From CAVTRI01 sp963737075 (GTDB lineage: Bacteria; Actinomycetota; Acidimicrobiia; Acidimicrobiales; Palsa-688), in the NCBI GenBank assembly GCA_963737075.1, contig CAVTRI010000001.1:2418001-2482000 (forward strand): a stretch of DNA of 64,000 nucleotides, read 5' to 3'. The notes beneath the pieces are model-generated. The model did not search any database and was not told the DNA's origin. It worked only from the letters and a program-made list of their open reading frames with translations. The position numbers and the translations under genes were made by a program. Positions 55,355 to 63,943 of the stretch are shown piece after piece (position 1 is the stretch's first letter; each line of letters begins with the position of its first letter).

Positions 55355-56620
55355 TCAGTCGCGGCGGGAATCCGCCTTGGCGGGAGTGGTGTTGTGCCGG
55401 AGCTGGTTGAAGGGTAATTCCCGGTCGGTGGAGGGCTCCCGGGGGAGGCCGAGAATTCTTTCGGCCACGGCGTTTCGCTGCATCTCGGTCGTTCCCCCGC
55501 CAATGCCGTGACTCGAAAGACGGTGGATACCCCATGGGGATTTTTCATCAGGCGGCCAAGCGGCACCGAGAGAGCCTGCGACCTCCAAGCCGATCTCACC
55601 GAGCCGAGGGCCGGTGAGCCCGGTCATACCCTTCAGGAGCGCCGCCGCGTGCCCGGGCAAGGCCCCGGTCCTCATCGCGGCGCCGACCCTTTTCACTGTC
55701 TGCACCTGAACGGCGGTCAGCACCCAGCTCTCTCCGATAAGAGCCCGGATGTGCGGGTCCTTGTCGCGACCGGCCGCTCTGGCCAGCTCGAGTAGGCCCC
55801 GGTCGAGTTCGATACCTTTCTCCTCGTTCTCTCCCTTGCGGCCGGCTAGCGACCACCCTCTGCCGATTGCGCTGCGCTCATTCATCATCAGAGTGGTCGC
55901 AACGCGCCAACCGTCGTTTACGGCACCGACAACGCTCTCGGCCGGGATGACAACGTCCTCGATGTACTCCTGGCAGAAGTCAACGCTTCCATCGAGGAGC
56001 CGCAGTGGTACCACGGTGATGCCGGGGCTCTTCACGGGCACGATGAACATCGTGAGACCCGAGTGCTTGGGCACCTCGGGGTCGGTGCGAGCGAGGCAGA
56101 TCGCGTAGTCCGAGTAGTTGCCACCAGTAGTCCAGATCTTCGAACCGTTGAGACGCCATGTGTCGCCGTCGCGCTCGGCTCGGGTCAGCAACCCCGCTAG
56201 GTCCGAGCCACCGCTCGGCTCGGAAAGGAACTGGCACCAAATGTGGTCCCCATTGAGGATGTGAGGGATGTACTGCTTCTTCACCTCCTCGCTGCCATGA
56301 GCGAGAAGGGTCGGGAGCACGACATTGAAGGCGTTGCCGAACTCCTCGGGCATCCGGTAGTCGGCACCTTCCTCGCGGAACACCTGTTGATGGGCGGCTG
56401 ATAGTCCGAGACCTCCATAGCCCACAGGCACGGTGATGCCAGCAATGCCCCCGTCCCAGAGGGAACGCTGGATCGACTTGGAGCGGGCCACACCCGCGTC
56501 GTCCCACTGGAGGAAGCTCTCGCCGGGCTGCTTGAGCGGGACACGAGCCGCCAGCTCTGCTCGGACCTTGGCCCGGAACTTGTCCAGGTCGATCATCGTC
56601 CCCTCATCGGTGGTCGTCAC
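55355..56620 (-). CDS. Acyl-CoA dehydrogenase (FadE-type)
   Basis: 421 residues. GIAGITVPVGYGGLGLSAAHQQVFREEGADYRMP, FLSEPSGGSDLAGLLTRAERDGDTWRLNGSKIWTTGGNYSDYAICLARTDPEVPKHSGLTMFIVPVKSPGI and SSHGIGGGTTEMQRNAVAERILGLP are the standard blocks. FAD enzyme for alpha,beta-dehydrogenation of acyl-CoA. GTG 56620 overlaps the stop of the second dehydrogenase by 4 nt (GTGA). The two together resemble the alpha2beta2 FadE pairs of steroid catabolism. Confidence 0.95.
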   Translation of the reverse strand: MTTTDEGTMIDLDKFRAKVRAELAARVPLKQPGESFLQWDDAGVARSKSIQRSLWDGGIAGITVPVGYGGLGLSAAHQQVFREEGADYRMPEEFGNAFNVVLPTLLAHGSEEVKKQYIPHILNGDHIWCQFLSEPSGGSDLAGLLTRAERDGDTWRLNGSKIWTTGGNYSDYAICLARTDPEVPKHSGLTMFIVPVKSPGITVVPLRLLDGSVDFCQEYIEDVVIPAESVVGAVNDGWRVATTLMMNERSAIGRGWSLAGRKGENEEKGIELDRGLLELARAAGRDKDPHIRALIGESWVLTAVQVQTVKRVGAAMRTGALPGHAAALLKGMTGLTGPRLGEIGLEVAGSLGAAWPPDEKSPWGIHRLSSHGIGGGTTEMQRNAVAERILGLPREPSTDRELPFNQLRHNTTPAKADSRRD

Positions 56621-57753
56621 GCGACCTGTCCCTCCGCAATGTCGACGAGCGCCCGGTGTTGCTCGTAGGGCGATCCGTAGATCACCTCATTGCTGATGAC
56701 CCGACGGAAGTACAGGTGCAGGTCGTAGTCCCACGTCATCGCGATCCCTCCGTGGAGCTGGATGCAATCGTGCAATATCACGGTGCTCCACTTGCCGACT
56801 TGAGCCTTGGCGACCCGGGCGGCGATCGCCGCATCGAGACGGCGCTCCTGTACCGCCTGGGCGGCGTACGCCGTGGCGGCGTGAGACCCTTCGAGCCGTA
56901 TGCGATGATCGGCCATTCGGTGTTTCAGCGCTTGGTAAGAGCCGATCGGCCGTCCGAAGGCGATTCGGTCCTTCCCGTACTCGACCGTCATGCCGAAACC
57001 AGCGTCGGTAGCGCCGTTGGTTTCTGCGCATTGCAGTACGAGGGCGACCTGAAGCTGACGTTCGATTGCTTCCTCGGTTGTGGTGGTCGGGCCGACCACG
57101 GAGTCGGGCCCGACGGTCACGCCTGCAAACCGTACGAGCGAGAACCTCCGTGCGACGTCGATGGACTCCAGCGCCTCGATCGATACACCCGGGGCGTCGC
57201 GGTTGACGACGAACTGTGCGAGCCCCTCGGCGGTCCGGGCGGTGACGAGAATGAGGTCGGCCGCGTGCGCATACGGGACGTAGGTCTTGACTCCATCGAG
57301 AACGTACCCGTCACCTGACGCGACCGCAGTCAAACCGACTGTCTCGGCCTTCCAGTCGCGATATGGCTCGGCGAACGCCCAGGTGGCGATGAGCTCGCCG
57401 CCTGCGATGGCCGGCAGGTAGTCCCGTCGCTGCTGGTCCGTGCCGAACTCCGCTAACCCGTATGCGACCACGTTGGTCGAATGGAAAGGTCCGGGATGTA
57501 CCATCCGACCCAGTTCCTCGGCGACGATGGCAGCGTCGAGCACGGGACGACCTGACACTGATCCGCCGCCGTGCTGTTCGGGGACGAACATGGCATACCA
57601 CCCCAGTTCGCCGCCCCGCCGCCACATGTCTGGATCGAAACCGAGGGGGTCACCGATCAGCTCCCGGACGCGGGTGAAGGGAAAGCGCTCTTCAAGAACT
57701 CGGTGGCTGGTCTCGCGGAACAACCCCTGGTCGTCGGTGAGCTCCAGGTCCAC
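56617..57753 (-). CDS. Acyl-CoA dehydrogenase (partner FadE subunit)
   Basis: About 378 residues. VDLELTDDQGLFRETSHRVLEERFPFTRVRELIGDP, GWYAMFVPEQHGGG, TWAFAEPYRDWKAETVGLTAVASGDGYVLDGVKTYVPYAHAADLILVTAR and LHGGIAMTWDYDLHLYFRRVISNEVIYG. ATG 57762 is directly abutted by AAAGGAG, too close, whereas GTG 57753 has a 9-nt spacing, so it is preferred. The FadE pair probably forms a heterotetramer. It overlaps the end of the TetR frame. Confidence 0.92.
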   Translation of the reverse strand: MDLELTDDQGLFRETSHRVLEERFPFTRVRELIGDPLGFDPDMWRRGGELGWYAMFVPEQHGGGSVSGRPVLDAAIVAEELGRMVHPGPFHSTNVVAYGLAEFGTDQQRRDYLPAIAGGELIATWAFAEPYRDWKAETVGLTAVASGDGYVLDGVKTYVPYAHAADLILVTARTAEGLAQFVVNRDAPGVSIEALESIDVARRFSLVRFAGVTVGPDSVVGPTTTTEEAIERQLQVALVLQCAETNGATDAGFGMTVEYGKDRIAFGRPIGSYQALKHRMADHRIRLEGSHAATAYAAQAVQERRLDAAIAARVAKAQVGKWSTVILHDCIQLHGGIAMTWDYDLHLYFRRVISNEVIYGSPYEQHRALVDIAEGQVA

Positions 57754-58414
57754 GATGGCCATCTCCTTTCGTTTGGTCCGCAACCAGTCCTTGGCAGAGA
57801 TGACGGGCAAAAAAGCGTCCCACTGCCGCCGGGTCATCCATGTCGAACGACGTCGCGCCCACCAGGGTGCTGAGGGAGGCAAGGTTGATGGCGATCCACT
57901 CCGCCGCTTCCGATACGTCGATATCAGTTCGCAGCTCATGGCGATCGTGGGCCCGTCGCAACTGGGGAGTCACGAGCTCGCGGATCCGGTTCGCCTGGCG
58001 CTCCCTAGACAGCAACATCGAGTTGAAAAGACCGAGATCGTGCTCGACCAGGTGCTGGCGCACCCGATACCTGTTGTGGAGACTGACGCGGTTCTCGATG
58101 AGCCGGGCCAAGAACACCTCCAGCGACGGGGCGTCGGCACCCATGCGCTCGACATCGTCGAAAAGGCGGCGGGCTTCGTGGGCGTCGACCTCCTCGAGCA
58201 GCGCGGCCCGGTCGGGGAAGTAGCGGTATATCGTTTGCCGGGAAAGACCGGCGACGCGGGCCACGTCGTTGAGGGTCGTCTTATCGTTGCCGAACTGGGT
58301 AAAACAGGCGATCGCCGCATCAAGGATCCGTTGCCGCGTCTCAGTATCAGCGCGGCGTTCCTGCTCAGGCTCCTCATCCACCCCCACCGGCGTCGCTTGC
58401 CCTGGGTTACGCAT
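57692..58414 (-). CDS. TetR/AcrR family regulator of the CoA-catabolism region
   Basis: 240 residues from ATG 58414. HTH: ETRQRILDAAIACFTQFGNDKTTLNDVARVAGLSRQTIYRYFPDRAALLEEVDAHEARR. The last ~22 residues (GDGHRGPGAHRRPG...) are read over the start of the acyl-CoA dehydrogenase gene and may not be native. First gene of the minus-strand operon. The box at 58414-58443 covers its own start and also fronts the molybdenum hydroxylase genes. Confidence 0.9.
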   Translation of the reverse strand: MRNPGQATPVGVDEEPEQERRADTETRQRILDAAIACFTQFGNDKTTLNDVARVAGLSRQTIYRYFPDRAALLEEVDAHEARRLFDDVERMGADAPSLEVFLARLIENRVSLHNRYRVRQHLVEHDLGLFNSMLLSRERQANRIRELVTPQLRRAHDRHELRTDIDVSEAAEWIAINLASLSTLVGATSFDMDDPAAVGRFFARHLCQGLVADQTKGDGHRGPGAHRRPGVVPRDQPPSS

Positions 58415-58443
58415 GCGACATATACTATCATTGTCGTCACATG
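58414..58443 (+). promoter_or_regulatory. Divergent operator/promoter box, copy of the thiolase box
   Basis: TGCGACATATACTATCATTG then TCGTCACATG. CGACA (58416-58420) and TGTCG (58432-58436) form an exact inverted repeat, and TATACT (58421-58426) is a -10-like hexamer. 22 of 30 positions match the box at 51412. The tetR ATG (minus strand) lies at its left edge. Confidence 0.7.
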
Positions 58444-58478
58444 ACACCGAACCCATTCGACGACCACGCACCGGGCCC

Positions 58479-58974
58479 ATGAGCGGACGCCGGCCTGTCC
58501 AGGTCACGGTCAACGGGATGGAGCGGGAGGGTTTCGTCGAGCCCCGGCGGACCCTGGTTGACTTCCTCCGCGAGGATCTGGAGCTGACGGGCACGCACGT
58601 CGGTGCGAGCACGGCGTGTGCGGGGCCTGCACCGTGTTGCCTGGACGGCGAACCGGTGCGCTCGTGCCTGATGTTCGCAGTGCAGGCCGAAGGGTGCGAG
58701 ATCACGACGATCGAAGGCCTGGCTGGGCCCGGCGGGGAGTTGCATCCCTTGCAGGCCGCGTTCCGAGACAACCACAGCTTCCAGGTGCGGTTTTTGCACC
58801 CCGGGGTTCATGATGACGGCGCTCGCCCTGCTCGAAGACGGACCCTCGAGCGACGGGCAGCTGCGCGAAGCGTTGTCGGGCAACCTGTGCCGTTGCACCG
58901 GGTACCAGTCGATCGTGGCGGGCGTGCGCGACGCGCTCGACCGGGTACGCAGCGCTGCAGCGGGGCGACCCTAA
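58479..58974 (+). pseudogene. Molybdenum hydroxylase small [2Fe-2S] subunit (CoxS-like), frameshifted
   Basis: From ATG 58479: MSGRRPVQVTVNGMEREGFVEPRRTLVDFLREDLELTGTHVG. The first iron-sulfur Cys motif is only seen after adding a base at ~58604 (CEHGVCGACTVLLDGEPVRSC) and removing one at ~58640. The second needs one base removed at ~58785 (QCGFCTPGFMMTALALLEDGP ... GNLCRCTGYQSI). With those three corrections a normal ~165-residue CoxS appears. Its TAA shares its last base with the ATG of the large subunit. Confidence 0.85.
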
Positions 58975-61311
58975 TGGCGCAACGATTCGTGGGCGAGAGC
59001 GTCACCCGGGTGGAGGACCGGCGCATCCTCACCGGCCGCGGCCGGTACATCGACGACGTCCGCCTCCCCGGGATGCTCCACGCGGCCTTTCTCCGCAGTC
59101 CGTTCGCCCACGCCCGGATCGACCGGATAGACGTCACCGACGCCACAGGGCTTCGGGGGGTGGCCGCCGTCTTGACGGGCGCGGACATCGAGGCGGTGAC
59201 GTTGCCCATCCAGGTCATGCCACAATTCCCCGACTTCCGCAGCCCCCGGTACCTGGCCATGGCCACCGACCGGGTGCGCTTCGTCGGTGATCTGGTGGCG
59301 ATCGTGGTGGCCGAGAGCCGTTACGTCGCCGAGGATGCCCTGGAGCTGATCAACGTGGACTACGACCCGCTGCCGCCGGTCGTGACTGTTGCCGACGCCC
59401 AGGATCCCAGCCTGCCCGCCCTCTTCGACGACGTCGGGGGCAACGTCCTGTATCGGGTGCAGAGCACCCATGGCGGCGACATCGACCGCGCCTTCTCCGC
59501 CGCTCCGGTGATCGTGCGGGAGACGTTCCGGCAGTCCCGGCAGGCCAATATGCCGATGGAGACCCGCAGGGCGGTCAGCCACTTCGACCCGGGCACAGAG
59601 GAGCTCACCTACCACGCGGCGACCCAGTCGCCGCAAGGCTGCCGGTACCAGCTAGCGACCTACCTGGACCACCCGATCGACCGGGTGCGGGTGTTGTCCG
59701 GCGACGTTGGGGGTGCCTTCGGCCTCAAAGGGCCCGTCCACCGCGAACATCGTGCTGGCCGCGGCCAGCCGGATCATCGGTCGTCCGATCAAGTGGATCG
59801 AGGACCGCAACGAGCACCTGCAGGCGTCGGGCCACGCCAGGGAGGAGCAGATGAAGATCGAGGCCGCCGTCACCTCCGACGGCCGCCTGCTCGGCCTCAA
59901 GGCCCGTCTTCTCATCGACCAGGGCGCCTTCCCGTGCCTGCCGTACGCCGCGGCCCTCTTCCCCACCATGATCCGGGACCTCCTGCCCGGCCCGTACCGC
60001 TTTGAGGCCATGCAGTTCGAGGGGCTGGTGCTGGCTACCAACAAGGCGTGGAACGTCCCCTACCGCGGCCCCTGGGAGATCGAGACGTGGGTCCGGGAAC
60101 GGCTGATGGACGTGATCGCCCGCCGGATCGGTATGGACCCCGCCGACCTCCGGCAGCAGAACCTCATGGACGGCGAGCCAGACGAGCGGATGCTTTCGGG
60201 GATGAGCGTGGCCGGCATCACCAGCCGCGAGTCGCTGGAGCGAGCGCTCGAGATCGCCGATTACCCGGCGTTGCGCAAGCAGCAGGCAGAGGCACGCGCG
60301 GGGGGCCGCATGACGGGGGTTGGCTTTGCCACATTCCTCGAAGCCGCCCCGGGGCCGAAGGAAGCCCGGGTGATCCCCGAGGACGCCAAGGTCCGGCTCG
60401 AGCCCAACGGGCATGTGCTGGTGACGACTCCCCAGGGACCGCACGGGCAGGGCCATGAAACGACCGTGGCCCAGATCGCGGCGGACGCCATGGGTGTCCC
60501 CCTGGATCACGTTCGGGTCGTTCACGGCGACACCCGCCATACGCTGGTCAACCTCATCGGAACCGGCGGCAGCCGGGCGTCGACCTGGGCCAGCGGCTCT
60601 GTTCCGATCACGACCCGCAAGGTGCGAGACAAGGCCCTGGCCGTCGCCTCGGCGCTGATGGAGATCGACGTCGACGACCTCGACATCGTGGACGGCGTGG
60701 TCAAACCGGCGGGGGCACCAGCCAAGGCGATGCCGTTGGCGGCCATCGCGGGCGCCGCTTACCTGGCCCCCGAGAGCCTGCCGCCGGGCACCGACAACCG
60801 TCTCGAGGCGCAAGAGACCTTCACCGGGGCGGGAGTGGCCGGAAGCGGCTGGTCAGGGGGCACGCATCTGTGCGTCGTCGACATCGATCTGGACACCGGC
60901 CAGGTGCGCATCCCGCACTACATCGTCGTCGAGGACTGCGGCCAGATCGTTAACCCGGCCATCGTGGACGGCCAGATCCGAGGCGGCGTCGCCCAGGGGA
61001 TCGCCGGTGTCCTGTTCGAACACGCCGCCTACGACCAAGACGGCCAGTTCCTGGCCGGCACCTTCATGGACTATCTGGTGCCCACAGCCAGCGAGATCCC
61101 TGAGATCGAGATCGACCACATCGAGTCGGTTCCAGCAGACGGCGTGGACATCCGGGGCGTAGGCGAAGGCGGGGCCATCGTGGCCCCCGCCGCGGTGACC
61201 AACGCCATCGAGGATGCCCTGGCCCACCTCGGGGTGACGATCACCGAGCAGTACCTGCCGCCCGGGCGCATCCTCGAGCTGGTGGGCGTGGTGCCGGCCC
61301 AGGCTCCATAG
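58974..61311 (+). pseudogene. Molybdenum hydroxylase large subunit (CoxL/XdhB-like), one frameshift
   Basis: About 780 residues if repaired. Reads QRFVGESVTRVEDRRILTGRGRYIDDVRLPGMLHAAFLRSPFAHARI, GDVGGAFGLKGPVHRE, then a two-base loss near 59746 before NIVLAAASRIIGRPIKWIEDRNEHLQASGHARE. Molybdopterin residues are seen in TTPQGPHGQGHETTVAQIAADAMGVP and the catalytic Glu in RGVGEGGAIVAPAAVTNAI. VPYRGPWEIETW replaces the more usual AYRGAGRPE. Hydroxylates a CoA ester, aldehyde or aromatic using water; exact substrate unknown. No FAD (medium) subunit gene is adjacent. Confidence 0.88.
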
Positions 61312-61330
61312 CGGGACCACGATCAGCGGG

Positions 61331-62545
61331 ATGAGCATGACAACCAGCGCAGACCAGGAAGCGTTTCGCCAAGCGGTGAGGGCGTTTCTCGCGTCTAAGG
61401 CCAAGGCGAAGCAGCAGGCCAGCCCGTGGGCGGTCAACTTCCATACCGACCCCGAGGACGCGCGGCGGGAGTTCGAAGAGGGACGGGCCTGGCAGCGCAC
61501 CCGCTACGAGGCGGGAATGGCCGGCTTCACCTACCCGAAGGAGTACGGCGGCCAGGGAGGCTACGCGTGGCAGGAGCAGGTCTATAACGAGGAGGCCGCC
61601 CGTTACGGCTCGTCGTCGGGGTTCGTGGCCGCCACCATCGCCATGCTGGGCCCGACGCTGATGGCCTTCGGCACGGAGGAGCAGAAGTGGACGCTGATCC
61701 CCCGACTGCTGTCAGCCGAGGACGCCTGGTGCCAGCTGTTCAGCGAACCCGGAGCCGGGTCGGACCTGGCGTCGCTGGGCTGCCGGGCGGTCCGCGACGG
61801 GGACGAGTTCGTGATGAACGGCCAGAAGGTGTGGAACTCGGCGGCCCAGTGGTGCGACCACGGCTTCGTCCTCACCCGCACCAACCCCGACGCACCCAAG
61901 CATCGTGGGATCACGATGCTCCTGATCGACATGCGCTGGCCCGGCGTGGAGGCGCGGCCGCTCGTGCAGGCGACGGGCGCCGCGCACTTCAACGAGGTGT
62001 TCTTCGACGACGTTCGGGTGCCGGTGGGCAACGTGCTCGGCGAGATCGACGGCGGGTGGGCGGCAGCCCGGACCGTCCTGTCCAACGAGGCGGCCATGAT
62101 CGGCGGCGGCGGCTCCCGGACGTACCCGACCTTGCTCCGGCTGGCCGACATCTACGCGGGGCGCGGGAACCAGTTGGTGCGCCAGCGGCTGGCCGACTTC
62201 TATGCCCGCGAGCGCATCCTGGAGTTGATGGGGCAGCGCATCCTGGCAACCGTACGCCAGCGGCAGAAGCCGCCGATCGATCCGTCGCTGCTCAAGCTGT
62301 ACTACACCGACAAGCGGGTCCGCGCCGGCGACCTGGCCGCCACCATCGCCGGGTCCGCGGCCACGCTCAACTGCGACCCACCCTCCGGGTGGGTCGCCGC
62401 AGAGGTCCTCGGCAGGTACAGCGTCTCTATCGGCGGCGGCACCACCGAGGTGCAGAAGAACAACCTGGCCGAGCGCGCCCTCGGCCTCCCCCGCGAGCCG
62501 ACCCACGACCGGGATGTGGCCTGGAATGACGTGCAGCGGAACTGA
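61331..62545 (+). CDS. Acyl-CoA dehydrogenase
   Basis: 404 residues. FTYPKEYGGQGGYAWQEQVYNEEAARY, CQLFSEPGAGSDLASLGCRAVRDGDEFVMNGQKVWNSAAQWCDHGFVLTRTNPDAPKHRGITMLLIDMRWPGVEARPLV and SIGGGTTEVQKNNLAERALGLPREP are complete FadE blocks. ATG 61337 (six nt in) is an equally good start. It follows the hydroxylase by 20 nt, so both sit in one operon. A third FadE within 7 kb supports CoA-ester catabolism as the theme. Confidence 0.93.
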   Translation: MSMTTSADQEAFRQAVRAFLASKAKAKQQASPWAVNFHTDPEDARREFEEGRAWQRTRYEAGMAGFTYPKEYGGQGGYAWQEQVYNEEAARYGSSSGFVAATIAMLGPTLMAFGTEEQKWTLIPRLLSAEDAWCQLFSEPGAGSDLASLGCRAVRDGDEFVMNGQKVWNSAAQWCDHGFVLTRTNPDAPKHRGITMLLIDMRWPGVEARPLVQATGAAHFNEVFFDDVRVPVGNVLGEIDGGWAAARTVLSNEAAMIGGGGSRTYPTLLRLADIYAGRGNQLVRQRLADFYARERILELMGQRILATVRQRQKPPIDPSLLKLYYTDKRVRAGDLAATIAGSAATLNCDPPSGWVAAEVLGRYSVSIGGGTTEVQKNNLAERALGLPREPTHDRDVAWNDVQRN

Positions 62546-62548
62546 GAC

Positions 62549-63784
62549 TCAAGCGGGCGCCATGGCCTTCAGTAGCGCCTCGTTCGGGTGCTCGGGCAGC
62601 GTGTCCAGCGGGGTGGCCAGTTCGTCCATTGTGGGCCCGAACCGCTTGGCCAGCGCGGCCAGGGCCGGGAGATGGAAGTCGTAGAGAGAGGCGACGTTCT
62701 CTCCCAGGATTTTCTGCAGCATGGCCGGAGCCAACCCGGGGAAGGTCAGGCGCAGGTGCTCGCGGGTGTAGGGATAGGTGCCCTCGTCGTGTGGATAGTC
62801 AGACCCCCACATAAACCGGTCGATCCCCACCACGTCGAGCGCCGCCGCGTCGGCGGGCCCTGGCTGGCTCACGCCCATCCAGACGTTCTGGGCGAAGTAC
62901 TCGCTGGCCAAGCGGTTGAGCTTGCTGCGGTCGTCATAGCGGATCTCGCCGGTCTGGCCGGTCTTGCGGATCGTGTCGATCGTCCGGTCGAGGTGCTTCA
63001 ACAGGCCAGGCACCCACGCGCAGCCCGCCTCCGTCATCACGAACTTGAGACGAGGGAATCGCTCGAACACGCCGCCCAGGATGAAATGGACTAGAGGTCG
63101 TTGTGAATAAAAGGGCGCCTCGTTGATGTAAAGGAGCATGCTGGACGGGTACGGGCCGTAGTCCGGCACACCGGTGCCGCCGTGCACGTTGATCGGCACC
63201 TCGAGGTCCTGGATCACGGCCCACAGGCGGTCGTACTCGGGGTCGTACAACGGTCGGACCCACTTCGCGTCGGGAGGGACGTTCGGGAGGAGAATGCCGC
63301 CGCGCAGGCCGTGCTCCTTGATCCATGTGACGTCGGCTATCGCGTCGTCGATGTCGTTGACGAAGATCTGGCCGATCCCTGCTCTCCGCTCAGAGAACTC
63401 TTTGCAGAAGTCCACCAGCCACCGGTTGTGCGTGCGGATGCCCTCGAGTCGGTGCTCGTAGTCCTCGGGCTTCGGGGGGCCAGCGAAGAGGACGAAGCTG
63501 GGGAAGAACGGCGGGACCGTGTTCGGGAAAATCACCTCACCCACGATGCCGTCGGCCTCCAGCTGGCCGTTGCGCATCTTGTTGTCCCAGTTGCGGAACC
63601 GTCGCTGATCCCCCAAGTCCTTATACGGGTTTTTGTACTTGCCGCGCCACGCATCGAAGTCCTCCAGGTATTTCGGATCGAGGTACTCCCGATACGCGGC
63701 GTGGCTGCCACCGGCGTGGCTGTCCGCGGTGATGATCGTGTAGTGGCCTGAGGTCCGGTCGATGGTCTCGCATCCCGTGGTCAT
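62549..63784 (-). CDS. Amidohydrolase-2 family protein
   Basis: 411 residues from ATG 63784. TIITADSHAGGSHAAYREYL at the start carries D-x-H of the metal site. VPINVHGGTGVPDYGPYPSSM, RFPRLKFVMTEAGCAWVPGLLKHLDR and DRFMWGSDYPHDEGTYPYT supply the further His and the catalytic Asp. This is the ACMSD/2-amino-3-carboxymuconate decarboxylase-like amidohydrolase group: non-oxidative decarboxylation or hydrolysis. Convergent with the acyl-CoA dehydrogenase. A palindrome precedes it at 63882. Confidence 0.88.
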   Translation of the reverse strand: MTTGCETIDRTSGHYTIITADSHAGGSHAAYREYLDPKYLEDFDAWRGKYKNPYKDLGDQRRFRNWDNKMRNGQLEADGIVGEVIFPNTVPPFFPSFVLFAGPPKPEDYEHRLEGIRTHNRWLVDFCKEFSERRAGIGQIFVNDIDDAIADVTWIKEHGLRGGILLPNVPPDAKWVRPLYDPEYDRLWAVIQDLEVPINVHGGTGVPDYGPYPSSMLLYINEAPFYSQRPLVHFILGGVFERFPRLKFVMTEAGCAWVPGLLKHLDRTIDTIRKTGQTGEIRYDDRSKLNRLASEYFAQNVWMGVSQPGPADAAALDVVGIDRFMWGSDYPHDEGTYPYTREHLRLTFPGLAPAMLQKILGENVASLYDFHLPALAALAKRFGPTMDELATPLDTLPEHPNEALLKAMAPA

Positions 63785-63881
63785 GGCTGTCGTGGTTCCC
63801 TTCCCCTCACGGCACGTCTGGATGGCAGTGTAATCCTCCCGCCACGTGGCCGAGGTCGTCAACCGAGCCCGGGAAGGTCAC

Positions 63882-63898
63882 TTGCATATCTTATGCAA
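63882..63898. promoter_or_regulatory. 17-bp palindromic operator before the amidohydrolase
   Basis: TTGCATATCTTATGCAA: perfect 7-bp arms TTGCATA/TATGCAA with a 3-nt centre, A/T-rich in a GC-rich surrounding, about 100 nt upstream of the amidohydrolase start. Its regulator is not in the window. Confidence 0.6.
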
Positions 63899-63943
63899 TA
63901 TGGCTAGAGTCACACCACACAGGGATGCGCGCCAGATCGGCCC

